A DNA stretch of 17,394 nucleotides, from positions 1-17,394 of the forward strand of contig JBKDZL010000038.1 in assembly GCA_047971145.1 (NCBI GenBank). The letters are read 5' to 3'. A program made the position numbers and the translations under genes. Below, piece after piece: positions 7,906 through 14,758 of the stretch. This stretch comes from JBKDZL01 sp047971145 (lineage in GTDB: Bacteria > Bacillota_I > Bacilli_A > Erysipelotrichales > Erysipelotrichaceae). Every line of letters begins with the position of its first letter. Within the stretch, counting starts at the first letter, position 1. The notes below the pieces were generated by a model. It was not told the DNA's origin. It made no database searches and saw nothing but the letters and a program-made list of their open reading frames with translations.

Positions 7906-8773
7906 GGTTAACTCCTAAATAAAATTGAGATATTTCACTAAGATTAGGATTGATGAAACTGTATTTTAAAGGCTTGATTTTCTCTAAAAATTTGATGATT
8001 TTTTCTTTGTCAGAATTAATCAATAAAGTGCAAACAATACCCTCTAAGTTTTCACTAATAATATTGAGTTCACTTAAATCAATTTGTTGATTGTTGGCAA
8101 AAATAATTTGGACTTTGAATAAATTATTTATTGCTTCTTGATTAGTATGTTCTAAGATTAATTTGTTTTTGTTAATCAGTACAAAGCCATCACAAAGATT
8201 ATTTAGCTCTGTTGCCAAGGTGGAGCTGATAATGATGGTTTGACCAAACTCTTCAACATTATTTTTAAATATTTCAATGATTACTAATTTTTGAGCTTCA
8301 CTAATACAAAAAAATAGATCATCAATTAATAAATACTTCGCTCTAAGGGCTAAGGCAAAACTCAGGGCTGCCTGTTTTCTAGTAGCTAAAGTGAGATAGT
8401 CTATTCTAGTATTCTTTTTAAGATTAAATAGCTTGAGTAATTTTGTGAAAATTTCTTCATCAAAGTCGGGATAAAATAAACGATAATAAGCTCTCATATC
8501 TTTAATAGTAGTGTTATGAATAAAGAAAGGATCACTAGCAACTAAAAAAATATTTTCTTTAATATTTAAATTATCAAACACAGGTTGACCATCGATGTAT
8601 AGATAGCCACTATTGGCAGTAATACAGCCACTAATTAGTCTTAGTAAGGTGCTAGCACTTTGTTTATTGTCAGTTAAAACACCAAAAATACAAGCGTTGG
8701 GTATTTTAAAGCTTAGATTATCAAGCATTTTAACTTGGTTTATTTCTTTTTGAATATTTATCAATTCAATCAT
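7895..8773 (-). CDS. ABC ATPase-like subunit lacking all catalytic motifs (probable pseudo-ATPase, YtrB-like)
   Basis: The 292-residue protein aligns along its length with YtrB-type ABC ATPases. Recognisable landmarks are the start IELINIQKEI, FYPDFDEEIFTKLLKLFNL, and FALALRAKYLLIDD. Every functional motif is altered. The Walker A position reads TDNKQSAST (34-42), with Ala40 where the essential Lys belongs. The signature LSxGQ/LSKG position reads LTLAT (127-131). The Walker B DE is DD (151-152). The D-loop position is CIS, and the switch His is Thr in IIISST. The frame nevertheless has no stop or frameshift, and the downstream permease's ribosome site is intact. It probably cannot hydrolyse ATP by the usual mechanism. 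A TTG start at 8812 is possible, but ATG at 8773 matches the family's usual start. No Shine-Dalgarno site precedes either. Confidence 0.75.
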   Translation of the reverse strand: MIELINIQKEINQVKMLDNLSFKIPNACIFGVLTDNKQSASTLLRLISGCITANSGYLYIDGQPVFDNLNIKENIFLVASDPFFIHNTTIKDMRAYYRLFYPDFDEEIFTKLLKLFNLKKNTRIDYLTLATRKQAALSFALALRAKYLLIDDLFFCISEAQKLVIIEIFKNNVEEFGQTIIISSTLATELNNLCDGFVLINKNKLILEHTNQEAINNLFKVQIIFANNQQIDLSELNIISENLEGIVCTLLINSDKEKIIKFLEKIKPLKYSFINPNLSEISQFYLGVNHEI

Positions 8774-8779
8774 AATAAT

Positions 8780-8808
8780 ATTATAGCCTAAGATTTGAAA
8801 TATATAAA
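8780..8808 (-). promoter_or_regulatory. promoter of the pseudo-ABC operon, placed for a leaderless transcript
   Basis: TTTATA (8808-8803) and a perfect TATAAT (8785-8780) lie 17 bases apart on the reverse strand. Only six bases separate the -10 from the ATG at 8773, so transcription should begin at or next to the start codon. Confidence 0.5.
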
Positions 8809-8865
8809 GCAATAATATTGAGCAAACAAAGAGATAATTGGAAATTTTAAAGTATTTTTACTAGG

Positions 8866-8894
8866 TTGACAGTAATAATTTATAAGTATATACT
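8866..8894 (+). promoter_or_regulatory. main promoter of the feo operon
   Basis: A perfect TTGACA (8866-8871) is followed after 17 bases by TATACT (8889-8894). Transcription would start near 8901, giving a leader of about 80 bases before feoA. The -10 is overlapped by the half-site array described next, which is where a repressor would act. Confidence 0.75.
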
Positions 8895-8920
8895 AACAAT
8901 AGTTTGTTATTACTAACAAA
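8885..8920 (+). promoter_or_regulatory. probable metal-responsive operator array at the feo promoter
   Basis: Three half-sites alternate in orientation with exact four-base spacers: TAACAA (8894-8899), TTGTTA (8904-8909) and TAACAA (8914-8919). The second pair extends to a perfect 7-4-7 dyad, TTTGTTA/TAACAAA (8903-8920). TACTAACAA is also repeated directly at 8891 and 8911, exactly 20 bases apart. The adjoining palindrome AGTATATACT spans 8885-8894. The array covers the -10 and the predicted transcription start, so bound protein would block the promoter. It does not match the classic Fur box. A DtxR/MntR-like or divergent Fur regulator is my inference. Confidence 0.6.
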
Positions 8921-8969
8921 TCAGGTGAAAAGAGGTCAAAAATTAGCATATTTTTAAAAGAAAATCTGT

Positions 8970-8975
8970 TATAAT
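8970..8975 (+). promoter_or_regulatory. possible second -10 element directly upstream of feoA
   Basis: A perfect TATAAT lies seven bases before the feoA ATG. No good -35 stands 16-18 bases upstream. If used, it would produce a leaderless feoA transcript. Confidence 0.3.
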
Positions 8976-8982
8976 AAGTGAC

Positions 8983-9213
8983 ATGAGTTCAAATAAAGAA
9001 ATAAACTTAACGCAAGCAAATATTAATGTTGAGTACACCATCAAAAAAATTGATACAAATGATTTAGAACTTAAAAACTTCTTATTTACTTTGGGTTGTT
9101 ATAGCGGTCAAAAGCTAACACTTATTTCTGTATTGAGTGAAAATTACATTATTTCAGTAAAACACTCACGATACAGTATTGATAGTGATTTGGCAGCTTC
9201 TATTATTATTTAG
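8983..9213 (+). CDS. feoA: FeoA ferrous-iron transport accessory protein
   Basis: FeoA is a small cytoplasmic SH3-like protein required for FeoB-dependent ferrous iron uptake. The 76-residue sequence has the family pattern INLTQANINVEYTIKKI, then FLFTLGCYSGQKLTLISVL, ending in YSIDSDLAASIII, which corresponds to the conserved 'LD..LA..I' end. Its length is typical. No Shine-Dalgarno site lies at the usual distance from the ATG; the nearest, AGAGG at 8931-8935, is almost 50 bases upstream. Translation may depend on an unusual initiation mode, or on a leaderless transcript from the TATAAT at 8970. It is the first gene of a three-gene operon, with feoB starting 30 bases after its stop. Confidence 0.88.
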   Translation: MSSNKEINLTQANINVEYTIKKIDTNDLELKNFLFTLGCYSGQKLTLISVLSENYIISVKHSRYSIDSDLAASIII

Positions 9214-9243
9214 TATAGCAAATTGTAAAAGGAGATAATTATC

Positions 9244-11226
9244 ATGAAAATTGCATTAACTGGTAATCCCAATAGTGGAAAAACTACACTTTTCAATGCC
9301 ATTACTGGTCAAATTGAGCATGTCGGTAACTGGCCTGGAGTAACTGTAGAGAAAAAAGAGGGAGACATTAAAGCTAGTTTAAATTCAAGCGAATTAAAGC
9401 TAAGAGCAGTAGATTTGCCAGGGGCTTATTCGATTGCGGCCTTTACTTCTGAGGAATCAATTACTAGTGAATTTGTTAAAGGCGAAAATCCTGATGTTAT
9501 TATTAATGTAGTTGATTATACTAATTTAAGTAGGAGTTTATTTTTTACTACACAATTATTGGAGTTGGGAATTCCAGTAGTAGTTGCACTTAATAAAAGT
9601 GATTTAGCTGAAAAAAAAGAAATTAGTATTAATATAGATTTATTAGCAAAAAAACTTAATTGCCCAGTAGTAAATACAATCGCAATTGATGTTAGTGATA
9701 ATAATTTAAAAGATTTGATTGCGGCTTGTCTAAGTGCTAGTGAGAAAAAACAAGTACCAGCTTTTAAAATTCCTAGCTCTAAAAATCAACTTGAAAGTGA
9801 CCAATTGCGTTATGAGGAAGTTAACAAAATCGTTAATGAGGTTGAAATTAGAAAAATCAATAGTGATCAGCAAACTTTTCAAGATTCAGTTGATAGAGTT
9901 ATCGCTCATAAATGGTTAGGTATTCCGATATTTATGTTAGTTATGTGGTTGGTTTTTGCTATTTCTCAGGAAATTTTAGGACCATTTTTGGCTGATATTT
10001 TAGCGGGTTGGATTGATTCTCTTGGTGAGTTTGTTGCGGTGGCTTTAGGTGATGATGTTTCTTTGGTTTTAAGTTCACTTTTGGTTGATGGTATTATTGG
10101 TGGAGTTGGAGCGGTGGTAGGTTTTTTACCTTTGATAATGGTTTTATTCTTTTTATTAGCTTTATTGGAAGATTGTGGTTATATGGCTAGGGTTGCGGTT
10201 GTAATGGATAAGTTTTTTAAGAAAGTTGGTTTATCTGGTAAGTCTATTATTCCAATGATTATTGGTACAGGTTGTGCTATACCTGGGGTAATGGCCACTA
10301 GAACAATTAAAAATGAGCGGCAAAGAAGAACCACAGCAATGTTGACTCCTTTTATGCCCTGTGGTGCAAAACTGCCAGTTATAGCCTTATTTGCGGGTGT
10401 GTTTTTTAATGATTCTGCTTGGATTGGTACTTCGATGTATTTTGTAGCGATAGTATTAATAATTTTTAGTGCTTTATTAATTCAAAGAATTACCGGTGAA
10501 AAAAATGCTAGATCGCTTTTTATTATGGAGTTACCAGATTATAGATTTCCAAGTATTAAAAGAGCTATTATCCAAATGTTTTCAAGAGCTAAAGCTTTCA
10601 TTATTAAAGCTGGAACAATTATCCTGTTGAGTAATGTAGTAGTTCAGTTAATGCAAACATTTAATTGGCAATTTGAAGTTGTTGTGGAGGGAGCGGAAGC
10701 GACAAGCATTTTGGCAAGTATTGCCACGCCATTTGCATTTTTGCTAATACCATTAGGGTTTGGAGTATGGCAGTTAGCTGCAGCAGCTATTACAGGTTTT
10801 ATTGCTAAAGAAAATGTTGTGGGTACACTGGCTGTTGTTTATTCTTTGACTAATTTTATTGATACTGAAGAGTTTGTTTTAACACATGGTGCTAATACTG
10901 TTGCGGAAGTAATGGGTATTAGCTCAATAGCGGCACTAGCTTATTTGATGTTTAATTTATTTACGCCACCCTGCTTTGCGGCTATGGGGGCAATGAACTC
11001 GGAAATGGAGAGTAAAAAATGGCTTTGGAGTGGTATTGCTTTCCAATTTAGTATGGGTTATATAGTGGCTTTCTTGGTTTATCAAATAGGTACATTGCTA
11101 ACTACTGGTACTTTAGGTACAGGCTTTGTATTTGGCTTAGTTATTGTGAGTACTATTGTTATAATTATTAGCTATCTTGTTGTTCAAGGTAATAAAAAAA
11201 GCCGAGAATTATTAGAAAGTAAGTAG
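9244..11226 (+). CDS. feoB: ferrous iron transporter FeoB
   Basis: FeoB is the inner-membrane ferrous iron permease with an N-terminal GTPase domain. The 660-residue protein shows G1 GNPNSGKT (7-14), G2 at T34 in NWPGVTVE, G3 DLPG (57-60) and G4 NKSD (117-120). A helical linker follows, then the membrane part with its two gate regions: EDCGYMARVAVVMDK and GTGCAIPGVMATRTI, FMPCGAKLPV, and later FIAKENVVGTL and FNLFTPPCFAAMGAM. All expected motifs are intact. G4 is NKSD rather than the NMxD often seen in FeoB, which is a normal GTPase version. AGGAG at 9230-9234 supports the start. It follows feoA and precedes a small FeoB-associated protein. Iron-dependent repression is likely through the operator array at 8885-8920. 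Confidence 0.96.
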   Translation: MKIALTGNPNSGKTTLFNAITGQIEHVGNWPGVTVEKKEGDIKASLNSSELKLRAVDLPGAYSIAAFTSEESITSEFVKGENPDVIINVVDYTNLSRSLFFTTQLLELGIPVVVALNKSDLAEKKEISINIDLLAKKLNCPVVNTIAIDVSDNNLKDLIAACLSASEKKQVPAFKIPSSKNQLESDQLRYEEVNKIVNEVEIRKINSDQQTFQDSVDRVIAHKWLGIPIFMLVMWLVFAISQEILGPFLADILAGWIDSLGEFVAVALGDDVSLVLSSLLVDGIIGGVGAVVGFLPLIMVLFFLLALLEDCGYMARVAVVMDKFFKKVGLSGKSIIPMIIGTGCAIPGVMATRTIKNERQRRTTAMLTPFMPCGAKLPVIALFAGVFFNDSAWIGTSMYFVAIVLIIFSALLIQRITGEKNARSLFIMELPDYRFPSIKRAIIQMFSRAKAFIIKAGTIILLSNVVVQLMQTFNWQFEVVVEGAEATSILASIATPFAFLLIPLGFGVWQLAAAAITGFIAKENVVGTLAVVYSLTNFIDTEEFVLTHGANTVAEVMGISSIAALAYLMFNLFTPPCFAAMGAMNSEMESKKWLWSGIAFQFSMGYIVAFLVYQIGTLLTTGTLGTGFVFGLVIVSTIVIIISYLVVQGNKKSRELLESK

Positions 11227-11234
11227 AGTGTATC

Positions 11235-11363
11235 ATGAAAGATATTATTGTTGGATTAATAATCATAGTAATATTATCATCAGCAGTCTTTAAAATTATC
11301 CGAGAAAAACGTAGGGGTAATAAATGTATTGGTTGCGCTCATGGTAAATCTTGTAAAAAATGA
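11235..11363 (+). CDS. FeoB-associated cysteine-rich membrane miniprotein
   Basis: This 42-residue protein has one N-terminal membrane helix (IIVGLIIIVILSSAVF, about residues 4-19), a basic stretch (REKRRGNK), and a short cytoplasmic tail with three cysteines, CIGCAHGKSC (C31, C34, C40). This matches the FeoB-associated Cys-rich membrane protein family found directly after feoB in many Bacillota; its biochemical role is not settled, though metal or redox binding is plausible. It begins eight bases after the feoB stop codon. Its ribosome site is weak (TAGAGTG), which suggests coupling to feoB translation. A strong terminator follows, so it is the last gene of the operon. Confidence 0.85.
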   Translation: MKDIIVGLIIIVILSSAVFKIIREKRRGNKCIGCAHGKSCKK

Positions 11364-11374
11364 TAATAGCAGTG

Positions 11375-11405
11375 AAAAAACAGTAATTTTATTACTGTTT
11401 TTTTT
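11375..11405 (+). terminator. intrinsic terminator of the feo operon
   Basis: A perfect 12-base-pair stem, AAAAAACAGTAA (11375-11386) with TTACTGTTTTTT (11392-11403), encloses the loop TTTTA. The run of T continues to 11405. It starts 11 bases after the miniprotein stop codon. Confidence 0.9.
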
Positions 11406-11472
11406 ATAATCTTGGCACTTAGCTAACTGCTTAGTCAAATAAAATCACTACTTATCATAATTAGCATACCTG

Positions 11473-11515
11473 TTGTAAAGCATTCATTTACAATAAGATG
11501 TATTAAAGTTATAAT
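11473..11515 (+). promoter_or_regulatory. promoter and overlapping inverted-repeat operator of the MFS-araC operon
   Basis: TTTACA (11487-11492) and a perfect TATAAT (11510-11515) are 17 bases apart. The -35 is itself the right arm of an inverted repeat, TTGTAAA (11473-11479) with TTTACAA (11487-11493), separated by seven bases. A regulator bound here would compete with or recruit RNA polymerase. The neighbouring AraC-family protein is an obvious candidate, though that is inference. Confidence 0.65.
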
Positions 11516-11536
11516 AATTAGCAATAGGAGGCAACT

Positions 11537-12772
11537 ATGCAAAAATGGCAGAAGAATTTTATCATTATCTTTACAGGACAAGTTTTTTCCGTATTAGGAT
11601 CAGCTGCTGTTCAGTTTTCTATTGTTTGGTGGTTAACGATTAAAACAGAATCAGCGATAGTTTTATCAATTGCGACCATTGTTGCTATGTTGCCTCAATT
11701 GGTTTTTGGGCCATTTATTGGTGTTATCGTAGATAGGATTAATCGTAAGAAGATTATTATAGTTGCGGATGCTTTGGTGGCAATTTCTAGTGTTATATTA
11801 GGTTTAGTTTTTTTGTATAATGCTAATCCTGATTTGAGTATTATTTATATTATTTTATTTATTAGGGGTATAGGTAGTACTTTTCATGGGCCAGCGATGC
11901 AAGCTGCAATTCCACTTTTAGCACCTAAAGATAAGTTAACTAAAGTGGGAGGAATTGGCAGCTTGGTGAATTCATTATCAAATATGTTAGGTCCTGTTTT
12001 GGGTGCTGTTTTAATGGGTTTATTTTCTATAGCTTCAATTATGTTGATTGATATTTTTGGAGCGTTATTCGCAATATTTTGTTTGTTATTTGTTAAAATA
12101 CCTGATGTACAACAAGAAGTGGAAAAAACACATTTCATAGAAGATCTTAAGATGGGTTTAGGGGCTATTAAAGCAAATAAAGTATTAATGGCTGTTATTT
12201 TACCGATTATTTTTATTAATATTTTGTCAGCACCATTGGGTAGTTTGTATCCTTTATTGGTTAAAGCTCATTTTGCTGGCGATGCTTTTGCCAATAGTAT
12301 GGTAGAGGTCAGTTTTGCTTTTGGAATTTTACTATCATCATTAATCTTGGGTATTTGGGGTGGTATGAAAAAAAGATTTTTAATGATGAGTATTGCGGTA
12401 ATGTTTTTTGGTTTGTCAAATTCTTTGATTGGCATATTACCAGCTAGTTTTTGGGGTTTTGTTTGGTTAGTGATTTTATCTTTTATCTCTGGTTTACCAG
12501 TTTCATTCATGAACGTTCCTTTTATGGCTTATATACAAGAGAGCATTGCTGGTAATATGTTAGGAAAAGTGATTTCATTATTACTTAGTGTTTTTGCTTG
12601 GTCAATGCCCTTTGGTTTGATCATTGCTGCTCCAATAAGTGAAATAATTGGAGTTAATAGCTGGCTTTTTTTATCAGGCATTGTAATTGTTATTTTATCT
12701 CTGTGGTTACGAGTTAGAAGTAAACCATATGATGAGGAAGTAATGATGAAAGTTGTCGATCATAATGAATAA
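11537..12772 (+). CDS. MFS transporter, DHA3 (MefA-like) drug/metabolite efflux type
   Basis: This 411-residue protein of the major facilitator superfamily has about 12 membrane helices. It carries the loop 2-3 motif in GPFIGVIVDRINRKK (about residues 58-72) and the opening FTGQVFSVLGSAAVQFSIVWWL, typical of the DHA3 branch that contains macrolide efflux proteins. It probably exports a small molecule by proton antiport; the substrate is unknown and antibiotic efflux should not be assumed. AGGAGG at 11525-11530 gives a strong start. Its last eight bases overlap the AraC-family gene, so the two form one operon. Downstream oxidoreductase genes may belong to the same response, but they have their own upstream palindrome. 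Confidence 0.85.
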   Translation: MQKWQKNFIIIFTGQVFSVLGSAAVQFSIVWWLTIKTESAIVLSIATIVAMLPQLVFGPFIGVIVDRINRKKIIIVADALVAISSVILGLVFLYNANPDLSIIYIILFIRGIGSTFHGPAMQAAIPLLAPKDKLTKVGGIGSLVNSLSNMLGPVLGAVLMGLFSIASIMLIDIFGALFAIFCLLFVKIPDVQQEVEKTHFIEDLKMGLGAIKANKVLMAVILPIIFINILSAPLGSLYPLLVKAHFAGDAFANSMVEVSFAFGILLSSLILGIWGGMKKRFLMMSIAVMFFGLSNSLIGILPASFWGFVWLVILSFISGLPVSFMNVPFMAYIQESIAGNMLGKVISLLLSVFAWSMPFGLIIAAPISEIIGVNSWLFLSGIVIVILSLWLRVRSKPYDEEVMMKVVDHNE

Positions 12773-13658
12773 TTTACATGTAATACGCAAACAAAGAATA
12801 TTTGAATTTCCGACTGAGAGTTATAATTATCCTTGCCGTTGTTTTTTGAATTATGTTAATGAAGAGCAAAATTCACATTTTCATCGAGAAATTCAATTTA
12901 TTTTAGTACTAAAAGGTAGTGTTAAGATAGTGTATCAAAATAGTGTTTCAGAACTTGGTGAAAATGACATTGAAATTATTGATAGAGGAGTAGCACATGC
13001 CATTATTGCAAGTAAAGATAGTGTTAGAGCTACTTTAATATTTCACACAAAAGTTTTTAATGATGTTTTACCTGCAGCAAATATGGATTTAAATTTGCGA
13101 GAGCTCTTTAATGTTGTGAGTAAAAACAGTAATTTTTGGAGTCAATCCACTATCGAAAGAATATCCGAAATAATTTTAGAAATATTAGCAGAATATAAAA
13201 CGAAAAAATATGGTTATTTATTTGTTATGAAAAGCAATCTTTGTAAATTGCTGACGATAATACTTAGAGAATTGCCACGTAGCGACTATAATTATCGCAA
13301 TAAAATTGAAGTTGCCAAACACTCTGAGTATATCTTAGAGAAGTTATCGGAGTTAGCTGATTATTTAGAAGATAATTATCATCAAGATATAACTATTACT
13401 CACTTAGCTGACAAGATAGGTTATTCTACTACCTATACAAGCAAGTTTTTTAAGAAATGGTTTGGTACTAACTTCACTAAATTTTTAAATAGTTATCGTA
13501 TTGAGCAAGCAAAATTTTTACTAGCTAATGAAAATTTAACAATTCCACAAGTAATGGAAAGAGCTGGTTTTAACAATAGTAAAACTTTTTATCGTCAATT
13601 TAAAAAATCAGTAGGGTATGCACCTTTAGAATACAAAAAATATATTAAGGGACTTTAA
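12765..13658 (+). CDS. AraC-family transcriptional regulator with cupin sensor domain
   Basis: The 297-residue regulator has an N-terminal cupin-type ligand domain, with HFHREIQFILVLKGSV near residues 37-52. Its C-terminal AraC DNA-binding domain has two helix-turn-helix units: ITHLADKIGYSTTYTSKFFK at about 212-231, and IPQVMERAGFNNSKTFYRQF at about 259-278. AraC proteins of this layout usually sense a sugar or related metabolite and activate nearby genes. A TTG at 12753 could also start the frame, but ATG at 12765 overlaps the MFS stop as ATGAATAA, suggesting coupled translation. No good ribosome site precedes either. Codons 3-6 contain the palindrome TTACATGTAA (12774-12783). Likely targets are the MFS promoter and the oxidoreductase promoter; that is inferred from position. 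Confidence 0.88.
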   Translation: MNNLHVIRKQRIFEFPTESYNYPCRCFLNYVNEEQNSHFHREIQFILVLKGSVKIVYQNSVSELGENDIEIIDRGVAHAIIASKDSVRATLIFHTKVFNDVLPAANMDLNLRELFNVVSKNSNFWSQSTIERISEIILEILAEYKTKKYGYLFVMKSNLCKLLTIILRELPRSDYNYRNKIEVAKHSEYILEKLSELADYLEDNYHQDITITHLADKIGYSTTYTSKFFKKWFGTNFTKFLNSYRIEQAKFLLANENLTIPQVMERAGFNNSKTFYRQFKKSVGYAPLEYKKYIKGL

Positions 13659-13738
13659 AAATGACAAAAAATGAGAATTAATCGTCAATTTTAGGGCAAT
13701 ACAAATAGATCAATAAAGTATATTCTTTAAGTATAAGT

Positions 13739-13753
13739 TGTAAGTAACTTACA
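13739..13753 (+). promoter_or_regulatory. 15-base palindromic operator before the oxidoreductase pair
   Basis: TGTAAGT (13739-13745) and ACTTACA (13747-13753) form a perfect palindrome around a single A, 15 bases before the start codon at 13769 and just ahead of the AAAGGA ribosome site. Possible -10 hexamers TATATT (13719) and TATAAG (13732) lie immediately upstream, without a good -35. A repressor bound here would sit at the transcription start. Confidence 0.5.
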
Positions 13754-13768
13754 CAGAAAGGATATAAA

Positions 13769-14749
13769 ATGAGAATAGCTTTAATTGGAACAAATTTTGT
13801 TACGGATATGTTTATGGCTGGAGCAAAGTTGCTTGATGGTTGTGATGTTGTTGCTGTTTGTGATGTTAGTATGGAAAAAGCCAATGCTTTTGCTGATAAG
13901 TATCAAATACCTTTGAGATATGATAGTTATGAAAAATTGGCAGATAAAGAGCTTACCGATGCGATCTATATTGCAACGCCAAATGCTTTACACCATGACA
14001 TGAGTATTTATTTTTTAAAGAGAGGTTTTGCTGTTTATTGTGAGAAACCGATGAGCGCTAATATTCAACAAGTAGAAGAAATATTAGAGGTGGCAACCAA
14101 TAATAAGTCTTTTGTCTTGGAGGGTTTGATGCCTTTATACAATCCTAATTTTAAAATTTTGAAAGATGCATTAGACTTAGTTGGTCCCATTCACCAAGTA
14201 GTATTGAATCAATCGCAGTATTCAAGTAGGTATGACGCTTATCTGGAAGGTAAAAATCCTACTACTTTTCGCAGTGAATTAGCTAATGGAGCAATCATGG
14301 ATTTAGGTGTTTATGCAATTGGTGTATGTGTAGGTTTATTTGGTAAACCACATAATATAGTTTCTAAGGCTAGTTTATTGGATACAGGTGCCGATGTTGC
14401 GGGTAATTCAATGTTTGAATATGGTGATTTCATTGCCAATGTTTTATATTCAAAAGCAAGCTTCACTAATAACAAAAGTGAAATTTGTGGCGAACATGGT
14501 ACTTTAAGATTTAATCCATTAAATCTTTTATCTGATATTGAATTCATTGATCGAAAAACTAAAGAAGTCAAAGTCATAAGTGAAAAGGTTGAAACTCCAA
14601 TTTATTATGTATTAAAAGAGATGATGGAAGATTTAGCTAAAGGTCATACTGAGGCAAGTAAACATCCTTTTGATCAAATTAGAGCAGTACATGAGGTGAT
14701 GAGTGAGTGTCGTCGCCAAGCAAAAATAGAATATCCACAGGATAAATAA
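13769..14749 (+). CDS. Gfo/Idh/MocA-family NAD(P)-dependent oxidoreductase (first of two)
   Basis: This is a 326-residue cytoplasmic dehydrogenase with an N-terminal Rossmann fold (RIALIGTNFVTD), the family EKP motif at E92-P94 in YCEKPMSAN, and a C-terminal substrate domain. NGAIMDLGVYAI includes D178-x3-Y182, the DxGxY form seen in the glucose-fructose oxidoreductase and dihydrodiol dehydrogenase subgroup. Substrates in this family are sugars, inositols and similar polyols; this one cannot be assigned. AAAGGA at 13757-13762 supports the start. The second oxidoreductase starts nine bases after its stop, so they are co-transcribed. It is only distantly similar to that neighbour, so the pair is not a recent duplication. 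Confidence 0.85.
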   Translation: MRIALIGTNFVTDMFMAGAKLLDGCDVVAVCDVSMEKANAFADKYQIPLRYDSYEKLADKELTDAIYIATPNALHHDMSIYFLKRGFAVYCEKPMSANIQQVEEILEVATNNKSFVLEGLMPLYNPNFKILKDALDLVGPIHQVVLNQSQYSSRYDAYLEGKNPTTFRSELANGAIMDLGVYAIGVCVGLFGKPHNIVSKASLLDTGADVAGNSMFEYGDFIANVLYSKASFTNNKSEICGEHGTLRFNPLNLLSDIEFIDRKTKEVKVISEKVETPIYYVLKEMMEDLAKGHTEASKHPFDQIRAVHEVMSECRRQAKIEYPQDK

Positions 14750-14758
14750 GGAGAAAAA

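Noticed and set aside
8885..8920. Classic Fur box at the feo promoter
   Set aside because: The sites lack the GATAAT/ATTATC core of the Fur consensus, so I describe the array without naming the regulator.
13659..13692. Terminator hairpin after araC (AAAATGAC with GTCAATTTT)
   Set aside because: The pairing needs a bulge and an 18-base loop, and no T run follows.
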